A stretch of DNA of 52,575 nt from Thalassobius sp. Cn5-15 (lineage in GTDB: Bacteria > Pseudomonadota > Alphaproteobacteria > Rhodobacterales > Rhodobacteraceae). Both the position numbers and the translations under genes were made by a program. Of the stretch, positions 44,450 through 52,575 are shown piece by piece; the stretch's first letter is position 1, and every line of letters begins with the position of its first letter. The stretch spans positions 1 to 52,575 of the forward strand of contig NZ_JAKRGF010000012.1 in NCBI RefSeq assembly GCF_022347685.1, given 5' to 3'. The notes beneath the pieces are model-generated. The model saw only the letters and a list, made by a program, of their open reading frames with translations. It had not been told where the DNA came from and did not search any database.

Positions 44450-46549
44450 ATGAAAGCAACTGACGCAAACCTCTTAGCCTTCATTAACGCGGCCCCACAG
44501 TTTGTGATTCCGATCTACCAGCGCACATATTCTTGGACAGAGAAAGAATGCCGACAGCTCTGGGATGATATCCTGCGTGCGGGGCGAAGCGACCATATCC
44601 CGGTCCATTTTCTGGGGTCAGTGGTGTACATTGAGGAAAGCCTTTCGAACGCATCCAGCCGGGCACCATTGCTGGTCATTGATGGTCAGCAACGGCTGAC
44701 GTCGGTTTCTCTTCTGCTTGCTGCGCTTGCGAATGCGCTTGGTGACAGCGAACCTGTTGACGGTTTCTCCAGGAAGAAAATCCGAAACCGATACTTGATG
44801 GATCCGGATGAGACTGGCGAAAGGCAGTTCAAGTTGTTGCTTTCCAAGACTGACCGGACAACCCTGAATTCGGTTGTTGCCGGCGATGAATTTCCCGAAC
44901 CGGCGTCGTATCGTGTGAAGGAGAACTTTCGACTGTTTTCGGATTGGTTGTCTGGGGACAACACGGTGGTGGCTGATATATGTGCAGGTCTGGCGAAGCT
45001 CATGATTGTCGATGTCGCCCTGAGCCGCGAACACGACAATCCTCAGCTGATTTTTGAAAGCATGAACTCGACAGGAAAGGAGCTGTCTCAGGCTGATCTC
45101 ATCAGGAATTTCATCCTTATGGGGCTTGAACCAAAACTGCAAACCCGACTCTACGAACAGTATTGGCGCAAGATGGAAGAGGGGTTTGGGCAAATCGCCT
45201 ACGCCAGCCACTTTGACAGCTTCATGCGTCACTATTTGGCCGTGGCCACCGGGAACCTGCCTCGCCGAGATGATGTCTACGAAGCATTCAAAGACTACTC
45301 GCGCCGCAAATCTGCGGAAGGCAAAGTGACAGAAGACCTTGTTCAGGAATTGCGAAAATTCGCTCGCTTTTATTGTGCGATTGCGTTGGGACAGGAGGCA
45401 GACCAAAAGCTCAATACGGCATTCAAGGACCTTCGTGAGCTTCGTGTGGATGTTTCATACCCATTTCTATTGGAAGTCTATGCCGACTTCGAAGATGGGC
45501 TGCTGGATGGCGAAGATTTTCACAAGATTGTTCGCTTGATCGAGTCGTATGTCTTCCGGAGAGCCGTCTGTGCGGTGCCAACAAACTCCCTGAACAAGAC
45601 TTTTGCCACTTTCAGCAGGTCATTGAAAAAGGACCGGTATCTTGAAAGTGTGATGGCTCATTTCATGAACATGAAGTCCTATCGCAGGTTTCCACGAGAC
45701 GAAGAATTTGCGTCGCGCTTGATAGAACGAGATTTGTACAATTTCCGGAGCAGATCCTACTGGCTACGCCGCTTCGAAAACTATGGCCGCAAGGAACGTG
45801 TTCACGTTGATGACTACACCATCGAACACATCCTTCCGCAGAACGATAACCTTTCTCCGGCTTGGCGCAGTTCACTCGGTGCAGATTGGAAATCAGTCCA
45901 GGAAAAATGGTTGCATACCATCGGCAACTTAACCTTGACGGGCTACAATTCAGAGATGAGCGATAGGCCATTCCAAGAAAAGCGGGACATGGAAGGCGGC
46001 TTCAAAGAAAGTCCACTTCGTGTGAACAAAGGCTTGGCCGGAATAGATTTTTGGAATGAAGCTGCCATCCTGGACCGCGCTAAACGCATGGTCCAGCACG
46101 CTGTCGTCGTTTGGACGGCACCCGAGCTGTCTCCCTCAATTCTTGAAAGTTACCAAAGCCAGCCCGAGAAATCGGAGAAGTATTCCATAGAAGATCACCC
46201 GAACTTGGCGGGAGGAGTAATCCGAGATCTATTCGAAGGATTTAGGCGAGAAGTGACAGCCCTGGATCCATGCGTGTCGGAAGAGTTCCTGAAGCTCTAC
46301 GTCGCCTACAAAGCGGAAACCAATTTTGTTGATGTCGTCCCGCAGGCCAAAGCTCTGAGGATTTCACTTAACATCGATTTGCCTGATCTGAATGATCCAC
46401 ACAATTTGGCGATGGATGTCTCAAGTGTCGGGCGGTGGGGAAACGGAAACACAGAGGTCAAAATGACATGCCTTGAGCAACTGCCATACGTGATTGGCTT
46501 GGTTCGCCAATCACTCGATCGGCAACTTGGAGAGGGTTCGGCGATATGA
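44450..46549 (+). CDS. GmrSD-type DUF262/HNH nuclease (modification-dependent restriction)
   Basis: A single-chain GmrS-GmrD fusion of 699 residues. The N-terminal DUF262 ParB-like domain shows IPIYQRTYSWTEKEC and the defining LVIDGQQRLTSVSLLL (DGQQR near residue 78). The DUF1524 HNH nuclease domain has DYTIEHILPQ (about residue 458) and IGNLTLTGYNSEMSDRPFQE. The C-terminal part (about 590-690) resembles DUF5655, with EEFLKLYVAYKAETNFVDVV and a DLPDLNDPHNLAMDVS region. By family knowledge these enzymes use nucleoside triphosphate and cut DNA with modified cytosines, such as glucosylated phage DNA. Its stop overlaps the hsdR start by 4 nt (ATGA), so it is translationally tied to the type I system. 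Confidence 0.9.
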   Translation: MKATDANLLAFINAAPQFVIPIYQRTYSWTEKECRQLWDDILRAGRSDHIPVHFLGSVVYIEESLSNASSRAPLLVIDGQQRLTSVSLLLAALANALGDSEPVDGFSRKKIRNRYLMDPDETGERQFKLLLSKTDRTTLNSVVAGDEFPEPASYRVKENFRLFSDWLSGDNTVVADICAGLAKLMIVDVALSREHDNPQLIFESMNSTGKELSQADLIRNFILMGLEPKLQTRLYEQYWRKMEEGFGQIAYASHFDSFMRHYLAVATGNLPRRDDVYEAFKDYSRRKSAEGKVTEDLVQELRKFARFYCAIALGQEADQKLNTAFKDLRELRVDVSYPFLLEVYADFEDGLLDGEDFHKIVRLIESYVFRRAVCAVPTNSLNKTFATFSRSLKKDRYLESVMAHFMNMKSYRRFPRDEEFASRLIERDLYNFRSRSYWLRRFENYGRKERVHVDDYTIEHILPQNDNLSPAWRSSLGADWKSVQEKWLHTIGNLTLTGYNSEMSDRPFQEKRDMEGGFKESPLRVNKGLAGIDFWNEAAILDRAKRMVQHAVVVWTAPELSPSILESYQSQPEKSEKYSIEDHPNLAGGVIRDLFEGFRREVTALDPCVSEEFLKLYVAYKAETNFVDVVPQAKALRISLNIDLPDLNDPHNLAMDVSSVGRWGNGNTEVKMTCLEQLPYVIGLVRQSLDRQLGEGSAI

Positions 46550-49500
46550 GCCAGTTTCGCTTTCTTGAAGCAGAATTTACCCAGTTGTTCGAGCTGTCCG
46601 GCAAGGCTGAAACGGCCGCACTTTCGGATCCTCGTGGCTCCTGTTTCTGGGCGCGGCTGACGCTTGAAACCGCCATGAAATGGCTCTACCGCCGGGATCC
46701 TGCATTGAGAAAGCCCTACAATGCTACTCTTGCAGCATTGATTGCCGAACCAAGCCTTGCAGCTCTGACTGGGCCAGGAATTGTCACCAAAGCGCGGTAC
46801 ATCAAAGATCAGGGCAACCGAGCGGCCCACGACAGCGGAAAAAAGATCAGCTCCCAGGATGCTGCTTCGACTGTCAGAGAGTTGTTCCATGTCTGTTACT
46901 GGATTGCGCGGACCTACTCCCAGGGTGCGAAACCAGACCCAGCTCTGAAATTCGATGCTGGGAAGCTGGAAAAAACGCTGACAATCACGGCGAGCACTGT
47001 TCGACAGATTAAGGAACTTGGTGACAAGCACGCAGCGGCCCAGAAAGCTCTGGAGGATGCCGAAGAAGCCCGTAGAGCCTCGGAGGAAGGGCGGAAGGCT
47101 CTTGAGGAGGAGCTGGCCTCCCTGAGGGCTGAGGTCGCTGCTGCACGTGCAGCCAATCAGGCAGTTCCTGATCCTCATGATTATGACGAAGCCGCAACAA
47201 GGGATGCTTTCATCGACCTTCTTCTCTCGGAAGCAGGCTGGCCTCTCGACCAGGAACGTGACCGTGAGTTTCCAGTTCTTGGCATGCCAAACCAATCTGG
47301 CAAAGGATTTGTTGACTACGTGCTATGGGGCGATGATGGAAGGCCCTTGGCGGTTGTTGAAGCGAAGAGGACCAGGAAAGACAGTCGAATTGGGCAACAG
47401 CAGGCAAAACTTTATGCAGATTGCCTTGAGAAGATGTATGGTCAGCGTCCGGCTATTTTTACGACGAACGGGTATGAGCACTGGTTCTGGGATGACAAAA
47501 TGTACCCGCCTCGACAGGTGTCGGGTTTCCTGAAGAAAGACGAGCTGGTCCTTCTTCAGCAACGGCGTGCGACCAGGAAAAACCTCGGGAAGATCGCTGT
47601 AGACGAGGATATCGCAGGCCGTTTTTACCAGCAGCGGGCCATACGTCGCGTCGGGGAGGCCTTCGAAAAAGACCGGCAACGCAAGGCCCTTCTGGTCATG
47701 GCTACCGGCAGCGGAAAGACCCGGACAGTCATCGCCTTGATTGACCAGCTTATGCGCGCGAACTGGGTGCGTAGGGTGTTGTTCCTTGCGGATCGGGTGG
47801 CTCTGGTCAAACAAGCTCATGGCGCTTTCAAGACCCATTTGCCTTCTGCACCAAGCGCGAACCTCTTGGAGCGCCATGATCCTTCAAAAAACGATCACGC
47901 CGGCGCGCGCGTGATGCTTTCGACCTATCCGACCATGATGGGATTGATCGATGAGGTGAAAGGGGGCGAAAAACGCTTCGGACCAGGGCATTTCGACCTG
48001 ATCGTCATCGATGAAGCCCACCGCTCAGTTTACCGGAAGTACCGAGCGATTTTTGAGTACTTCGATAGTCTGTTGGTTGGGCTTACTGCTACCCCAAGGG
48101 ACGAGATTGATCGGGATACATACTCACTCTTCCAGCTTGAGCGGGGAGTTCCTACGGATGCATATGATCTGGATGATGCGGTATCCGACGGTTACCTTGT
48201 CCCACCTAAATCAATTTCTGTTCCCTTGAAGTTCCAGAGAAGCGGCATTTCTTACGACGAACTTTCCGAAGAAGAAAAAGACGAGTGGGACAACCTTGAG
48301 TGGGACGAGGAAGGGAATGTTCCCGACCACGTTGATGCCGGAGATTTGAACGAATGGCTGTTCAACAAAGATACCGTGGACAAGGTCCTGGAGCACCTGA
48401 TGGTCAATGGTATCAAAGTTTCCGGTGGGGATCGGCTCGGAAAAACTATTGTCTTTGCCAAGAGCAGCAAGCATGCCCAGTTTCTCGTCGAAAGGTTCAA
48501 TGCCAATTACCCGCACTACCAGGGAAAATTTGCCCAGCTTATAGACTATAGCGTTCCCTATGCTCAGTCTTTGATTGACGATTTTTCCGAGGCTGAGAAA
48601 AACCCAAGCATCGCCGTTTCAGTCGACATGATGGACACCGGTATCGATGTTCCTGAAGTGTTAAACCTCGTATTCTTCAAGATTGTTCGCTCCAAGACGA
48701 AGTTCTGGCAGATGGTTGGCCGAGGTACACGCTTGTGTCCGGACTTGTTCGGGCCAGGGGAGGACAAGCAGGAATTTCTGATTTTTGACTTTTGCCAGAA
48801 CCTGGAATTTTTCCGCGAAAACCCGAAGGCGATGGACGCAGCGGTGGCAAGACCAATCGGAGAACGTTTGTTCACAGCAAGGGTCGACCTGATAGGCGAA
48901 ATTCAGGACCAGGACGAGCCGCACGAAGAGCTTGTTTCCGAGTTGAAATCCCGGTTGTCGGAAGAAGTACGGGGCATGAACACGGAAAATTTCCTGGTGC
49001 GCGCCAAAAGGCGTGCCGTCGAGGAATTCCAGAATTCAGAAAATTGGGAGCATCTCAGTTTCGACGATCGGATGACGCTCTGCGACGATGTCGCTGGGCT
49101 GCCAAGTTCTTTTGAGGATGATGGGCTACCCGCTAAACAGTTCGATTTGTTGCTTCTCAATGCCCAACTTATGCTTCTGCGTGCGGACACAGGGTTTGCC
49201 CGCCTCCAGGACCGGATTGTCAAGTTTGCGGCATCCTTGGCGACGCTGCCCAATGTACCTGCGGTTTCTCGGGAGATGGAGCTCATCCTGGAAATTCAGA
49301 CGGATGAATTTTGGGTCGATGTAACCGTTGAGATTCTGGAAGACATCCGGAGACGACTTCGCCTGCTTGCAGACCTTATCAAACCCCAGGAACGCAAAAT
49401 CGTCATCACGGACTTTGAGGACGAAATTGGGCGAGGCGATCAAATCGATTTGCCTGATGTCGGCAGCGGTTTTGACAAGGCTCGCTTCAAGATGAAGGTG

Positions 49501-49941
49501 CGGCGGTTCATCGAAGAACACTCCGATCATGTAGCTCTTCAACGGATCAGGAGAGCGATCCCAGTGACGGAACAGGATCTCAGTGAACTTGAGGGAATGC
49601 TTGTTGAGTTGGGAGTGGCAGAAGAAAGCCACTTGGAAGAGATTCGAACCGATACCGGTTTGGCGAACTTCTTGAGGTCTTTGACTGGACTGGATCGCTC
49701 AGCAGCCAAGGCAGCATTTTCCGAGTTTTCTGCTAACCATCAACTCAATGGGGACCAGGCCGAGTTCATTGATCTGCTGATCGATTTCCTGTGTGAAAAT
49801 GGGTCCGTCGATCCTAAGCTCTTCTACGACAGCCCGTTCACGGATCTTGACGATATGGGAATTGCAGGCGTTTTTTCCGTGTCTCAGGTGAAGGAAATTA
49901 TCGGGATTGTGCGCGCCATCAACCAAGCGGACGCGGCATAG
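46546..49941 (+). CDS. hsdR: Type I restriction enzyme R subunit, HsdR (EcoEI-like)
   Basis: Translocating endonuclease subunit of 1131 residues. An N-terminal helical DUF4145-like domain (FWARLTLETAMKWLYRRD, KDQGNRAAHDSGKKISSQD) leads through a coiled coil (about 155-205) to the PD-(D/E)xK nuclease (GFVDYVLWGDD near residue 254, VVEAKRTRK near 269). The SF2 motor follows: Walker A ATGSGKTR (about 386), DEAHRS (about 489), GLTATPRDEIDRDTYSLF and MVGRGTRLCPDLFG. The end matches EcoEI_R_C. It cuts unmodified DNA after ATP-driven translocation, together with HsdM and HsdS. Unusually, hsdR is not next to hsdMS: protein X, a decayed stretch and the GmrSD gene lie between. Confidence 0.94.
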   Translation: MSQFRFLEAEFTQLFELSGKAETAALSDPRGSCFWARLTLETAMKWLYRRDPALRKPYNATLAALIAEPSLAALTGPGIVTKARYIKDQGNRAAHDSGKKISSQDAASTVRELFHVCYWIARTYSQGAKPDPALKFDAGKLEKTLTITASTVRQIKELGDKHAAAQKALEDAEEARRASEEGRKALEEELASLRAEVAAARAANQAVPDPHDYDEAATRDAFIDLLLSEAGWPLDQERDREFPVLGMPNQSGKGFVDYVLWGDDGRPLAVVEAKRTRKDSRIGQQQAKLYADCLEKMYGQRPAIFTTNGYEHWFWDDKMYPPRQVSGFLKKDELVLLQQRRATRKNLGKIAVDEDIAGRFYQQRAIRRVGEAFEKDRQRKALLVMATGSGKTRTVIALIDQLMRANWVRRVLFLADRVALVKQAHGAFKTHLPSAPSANLLERHDPSKNDHAGARVMLSTYPTMMGLIDEVKGGEKRFGPGHFDLIVIDEAHRSVYRKYRAIFEYFDSLLVGLTATPRDEIDRDTYSLFQLERGVPTDAYDLDDAVSDGYLVPPKSISVPLKFQRSGISYDELSEEEKDEWDNLEWDEEGNVPDHVDAGDLNEWLFNKDTVDKVLEHLMVNGIKVSGGDRLGKTIVFAKSSKHAQFLVERFNANYPHYQGKFAQLIDYSVPYAQSLIDDFSEAEKNPSIAVSVDMMDTGIDVPEVLNLVFFKIVRSKTKFWQMVGRGTRLCPDLFGPGEDKQEFLIFDFCQNLEFFRENPKAMDAAVARPIGERLFTARVDLIGEIQDQDEPHEELVSELKSRLSEEVRGMNTENFLVRAKRRAVEEFQNSENWEHLSFDDRMTLCDDVAGLPSSFEDDGLPAKQFDLLLLNAQLMLLRADTGFARLQDRIVKFAASLATLPNVPAVSREMELILEIQTDEFWVDVTVEILEDIRRRLRLLADLIKPQERKIVITDFEDEIGRGDQIDLPDVGSGFDKARFKMKVRRFIEEHSDHVALQRIRRAIPVTEQDLSELEGMLVELGVAEESHLEEIRTDTGLANFLRSLTGLDRSAAKAAFSEFSANHQLNGDQAEFIDLLIDFLCENGSVDPKLFYDSPFTDLDDMGIAGVFSVSQVKEIIGIVRAINQADAA

Positions 49942-50153
49942 TCGACGATGTGCAAAAAAGCTCAAAAAACACGGACGTGCAGTTCGGAATTGCAGAAGAT
50001 GCAACCTCGATCACTCAACGAACCATGGGTTTCTTCAAGATCAGTTAGAACTGGGAGCCATAGGAAAGAGTAATGTCATTTTTTTCATCTTTGGGTTGCG
50101 CAGTGAAACGGTGATCACTACATTTTTTACAAATTTCTTGAAGGGGTTAGTGC

Positions 50154-52181
50154 ATGCAGTTGTCGTCTTTTCGGATTCAAAATTTTCGTTCCATCGCAGA
50201 TAGTGGCGAAATCATGGCGTCTCGAATTACTGCTCTTCTGGGGCGGAATGAGAGCGGGAAAACCAACCTACTTCGGGCACTGGCGAGTTTGAAGCCGCCT
50301 GAGGGGATCTCGGAACTGTCTAAAATTAAGGATTTTCCGCGAAATCGGCGCCTAAGTGAATGTACACCTGACACACCTGTGGTGGAGACCAGTTGGGAAC
50401 TCACGGAGCAAGAGTGGAACCTTTTGCAGGGAATCTGGCCGCGCGCAAAGGCTGGAGAGCCTGTCCGTGTTGGCCGCAATTACGCCAAGGGAAGATGGGT
50501 AAGTATTCCTGCGAACCCTATCGAATTCGATCAGAAGCACATTTCTTCGGTCGTCAAAAAAACTTCGTTGGCCGCCAAGGCAGTTGCAGACAAGCTGGAG
50601 GAGGGCGCCAAGTTGTCTCTTGTAGCTGCGGCTGACGCATTCGCGGAACAGTCTGCACCTGGAGATTGCGCCAAAACATGGGCTTCTGCATTGAAGTCCG
50701 CAACTGAGGCACTTGGCATTGCTTTGGCAGCTGCTGATGCAGAGCTTTCAGAAAAGCAGGATGACGCATTGTCGAGCCTTGCAGATCTTGCCGAACAGAT
50801 CCTGAATGATGAAACCGCGCACCAGTCTGCAAGAAACTGGGTAGGTCAACATCTTCCCACCTTCGTGTATCTTGCTGATTATCCTGAGATCGAAGGGCAC
50901 CAAGATATTTCCGCATTTCTTCAGCGGAAACAACAAGACCAACAAACGGATGCGGACATCAATTTCGAAAAGATGTGCAGAGTTGCCGACCTTGATCCGG
51001 AGCGCCTGCAAGAGTTGGTGAACTCGAACACCGAGGAGCGCAACCAGCTGGCGAACCGTGCAAGTGCCGTCATTTCTGGCGAACTTCAGAGCCTTTGGAC
51101 CGATAGAAAGCTCAAGGTCCGCTTCAATCCAGATGGCAATCACTTGGAAACCATGGTCTCCGAGGTAACCGATAACTATGACGTTGAGGTCAACCTTGAT
51201 GAGCGCAGTAGAGGTTTCCAGTGGTTCTTCGGTTTCTACATGATCTTCTCGGCCGACACTCAGGGCGGCGAAAAAGACGGCGCCATTTTGTTGCTCGATG
51301 AGCCAGGCCTCTATCTTCACGCCAAATCTCAAGGGGATCTGCTGCGACACTTGGAAAATGATTTCAAGAACCAGATCCTCTATACGACGCATTCGCCCTT
51401 TATGGTACCGACGCACCATCTCGACTGGGTGCGCACCGTAAATATCAGCGTCGACAAGGGCACGTCGGTTACGAACGATCCCACTGGAGATGCTCGTACG
51501 TTGTTTCCTTTACAAGCCGCGCTTGGATACGATCTGGCGCAAAGCCTTTTTCTTGGCGGTGCCAATCTGGTAGTTGAGGGCGTCACCGACTATTGGCTGT
51601 TGTCAGCAGCATCTGAATACCTTTCCGAGATTGGTGGCGTTGGGCTCGATTCCAGGCTCACTCTGACACCCGCAGGAGGTGCACAAAAGATCCCATACAT
51701 GGTCTCTTTGCTCGTCTCTGAAAACCTCGACGTCATAGTTCTCCTTGATCATGAAAAGGATGCCGCAGCGACCAAGAATGGCTTGATCAAAGGCAAACTA
51801 CTTAGAGATCAGAACGTCGTGTCGATCGCTGATGCATTCCTGGAAGAGAGCCGTCCGAATGAGGCAGACGTAGAGGATCTTCTGGATGCTGCAGTATATG
51901 AGGCCCTCGTTAGGGAAAGCTACGAGAAGGAACTTCAAGGAAAAACTCTGAAAATCAACGAGCGGATCCCTCGCTTGGCGAAACGAATGGAACAAGCCTT
52001 CCAGGAAGTTGGCCTGGAATTCAACAAAACCCGCCCCATGCGGCTCTTCCTAAGAAAAATGGGAACTGATCCGGGTGCCGTAATGACCGACGGTGCAAAG
52101 GATAGAATTGGAAGGCTATTCACCGCCACAAATGAGCGTTTTGAGCGACATGTCGCACGTGATGGTCAGCCGTTCGACTAA
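50154..52181 (+). CDS. OLD-family ATPase/TOPRIM nuclease
   Basis: Overcoming-lysogenization-defect type protein of 675 residues. The N-terminal ABC-type ATPase shows LSSFRIQNFRSIADSG and Walker A GRNESGKTN (about residue 29), a middle coiled region (about 150-290), and Walker B LLLLDEPGLYLHAKSQ (about 377). The C-terminal TOPRIM domain has LVVEGVTDYWLLSAAS (glutamate near 474) and VIVLLDHEKDA (aspartate near 530), the metal-binding residues of OLD nucleases. AAGGGG lies 8 nt before the ATG. The 212-nt gap before it is AT-rich and probably carries its own promoter. No UvrD-like helicase (GajB) or retron follows within the window, so it is a class 1-like OLD rather than a complete Gabija. Likely an anti-phage nuclease. 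Confidence 0.88.
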   Translation: MQLSSFRIQNFRSIADSGEIMASRITALLGRNESGKTNLLRALASLKPPEGISELSKIKDFPRNRRLSECTPDTPVVETSWELTEQEWNLLQGIWPRAKAGEPVRVGRNYAKGRWVSIPANPIEFDQKHISSVVKKTSLAAKAVADKLEEGAKLSLVAAADAFAEQSAPGDCAKTWASALKSATEALGIALAAADAELSEKQDDALSSLADLAEQILNDETAHQSARNWVGQHLPTFVYLADYPEIEGHQDISAFLQRKQQDQQTDADINFEKMCRVADLDPERLQELVNSNTEERNQLANRASAVISGELQSLWTDRKLKVRFNPDGNHLETMVSEVTDNYDVEVNLDERSRGFQWFFGFYMIFSADTQGGEKDGAILLLDEPGLYLHAKSQGDLLRHLENDFKNQILYTTHSPFMVPTHHLDWVRTVNISVDKGTSVTNDPTGDARTLFPLQAALGYDLAQSLFLGGANLVVEGVTDYWLLSAASEYLSEIGGVGLDSRLTLTPAGGAQKIPYMVSLLVSENLDVIVLLDHEKDAAATKNGLIKGKLLRDQNVVSIADAFLEESRPNEADVEDLLDAAVYEALVRESYEKELQGKTLKINERIPRLAKRMEQAFQEVGLEFNKTRPMRLFLRKMGTDPGAVMTDGAKDRIGRLFTATNERFERHVARDGQPFD

Positions 52182-52266
52182 AGCCTTGTGAAATTAGGTA
52201 TACCTTCTTCATTTTTCGATGCACCGAGTTCCTTCGGTTGAAGAAAGTAGGCGTGCGTTGCCGTGT

Positions 52267-52301
52267 TTTGAGGTTCGGTCCTGGAACGGTAGAACCTCAA
52301 A
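52267..52301. terminator. Hairpin between the OLD gene and the convergent remnant
   Basis: TTTGAGGTTC and GAACCTCAAA, a perfect 10-bp inverted repeat with a 15-nt loop, lies between two convergent reading frames. There is no long T-tract, but the position suits a shared transcription end. Confidence 0.45.
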
Positions 52302-52303
52302 GA

Positions 52304-52463
52304 TCACTTCGTTCCATTTGAACGTCCACGAACCACGTACAGCCAAGCCTTGTCCACCGCATTGAGAGCCTGTTTGTGGCTCACACCAGTCTTTTCTTGT
52401 ACAATCCCAATAACCTCCTTTCTGGGAAAGGTGTTTTCGCTCTTTGTCCTGAGCCTCCCCAAC
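52304..52463 (-). pseudogene. C-terminal remnant of a gene cut by an IS element
   Basis: The minus strand encodes about 50 residues, including FPRKEVIGIVQEKTGVSHKQ and KAWLYVVRGRSNGTK, ending in a stop. Upstream the frame runs straight into the IS3-type end at 52464, where its residues become IS sequence. No internal start fits, so the N-terminal part was probably separated by the insertion. Family not recognised. Confidence 0.5.
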
Positions 52464-52575
52464 TGAACTGGTCCGCCCCTATGTTTAGGAAACGGAGGAC
52501 CAAGAATGGCAAACAAGCGACCGAAGCCGGAAGAGATAGTTTCGAAGTTACGGCAAGTTGAGGTGTTGATGGGGC
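52464..52575 (+). mobile_element. IS3-family insertion sequence, left end only
   Basis: The end TGAACTGGTCCGCCCCT at 52464 resembles IS3-family inverted repeats (TGAACT...CCCC). It is followed 25 nt later by the start of an orfA-like transposase gene with its ribosome site. The element runs off the window; its right end and target duplication cannot be seen. Confidence 0.7.
52506..52575 (+). CDS. IS3-family transposase OrfA, N-terminal 23 codons only
   Basis: The frame begins MANKRPKPEEIVSKLRQVEV, the typical helix-turn-helix start of IS3-family OrfA proteins (R/K-PEEI-x-x-KLRQVEV). GGAGG lies 8 nt upstream. The gene continues beyond the window; by family knowledge OrfA and OrfB are joined by a -1 frameshift to make the active transposase. 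Confidence 0.75.
   Translation, partial: MANKRPKPEEIVSKLRQVEVLMG

Noticed and set aside
50154-52575. A complete Gabija system
   Set aside because: The OLD-like protein resembles GajA, but no UvrD-like GajB gene follows before the IS element at 52464.
34371-52575. A second copy of the tRNA-Ser 3' end as right attachment site
   Set aside because: No repeat of the terminal tRNA bases was seen by eye in the window. The right end probably lies further downstream.

Overview
The window looks like a chromosome segment of a marine alphaproteobacterium of the Rhodobacteraceae (Roseobacter group). This rests on gene content and order: hmuRSTUV, a holB-tmk-dacC-SPOR cluster read on one strand, a zur/znu locus, tamAB, and GC-rich codon use. 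No rRNA or species marker is present, so the rank is inferred. No CRISPR array was seen.

Core part, 1-34 kb. At the left edge a type I secretion cassette on the plus strand holds an RTX protein cut by the window start, an ABC exporter and a HlyD-type adaptor. A minus-strand block follows, with two chemoreceptors flanking the haem uptake operon hmuR-hmuS-hmuT-hmuU-hmuV. Next come an RhlE-like RNA helicase and tamB-tamA. The zinc locus is divergent: znuA on minus, zur-znuC-znuB on plus, with two Zur-box-like palindromes between. It is followed by an AEC-family transporter and a tight minus-strand housekeeping run, SPOR lipoprotein - dacC - tmk - holB - tatD - MBL hydrolase, whose genes overlap or nearly touch.

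Island, from 34.3 kb to beyond the right edge. The boundary is tRNA-Ser(UGA). A serine recombinase gene lies against the 3' end of the tRNA, and its frame-shifted tail reads antisense into it, the layout expected of an element integrated in a tRNA. A second, divergent and intact serine recombinase is translationally coupled to a 70-residue protein. Two small helical orphans and a stand-alone resolvase-like domain with alanine at the usual nucleophile position follow. From 39.85 kb the cargo is anti-phage defence: hsdM, hsdS, an overlapping unknown gene (X), a short decayed stretch, a GmrSD-type DUF262/HNH protein, hsdR and an OLD-family ATPase/TOPRIM nuclease. An IS3-family element starts at about 52.46 kb and cuts off a minus-strand gene. 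Base composition is visibly less GC-rich here than in the core.

Most novel part: the composite locus hsdM-hsdS-X-(remnant)-GmrSD-hsdR. Protein X starts inside hsdS, and the GmrSD gene overlaps hsdR by 4 nt, so a modification-dependent nuclease is built into a type I restriction operon. The orphan recombination genes beside the tRNA are second.
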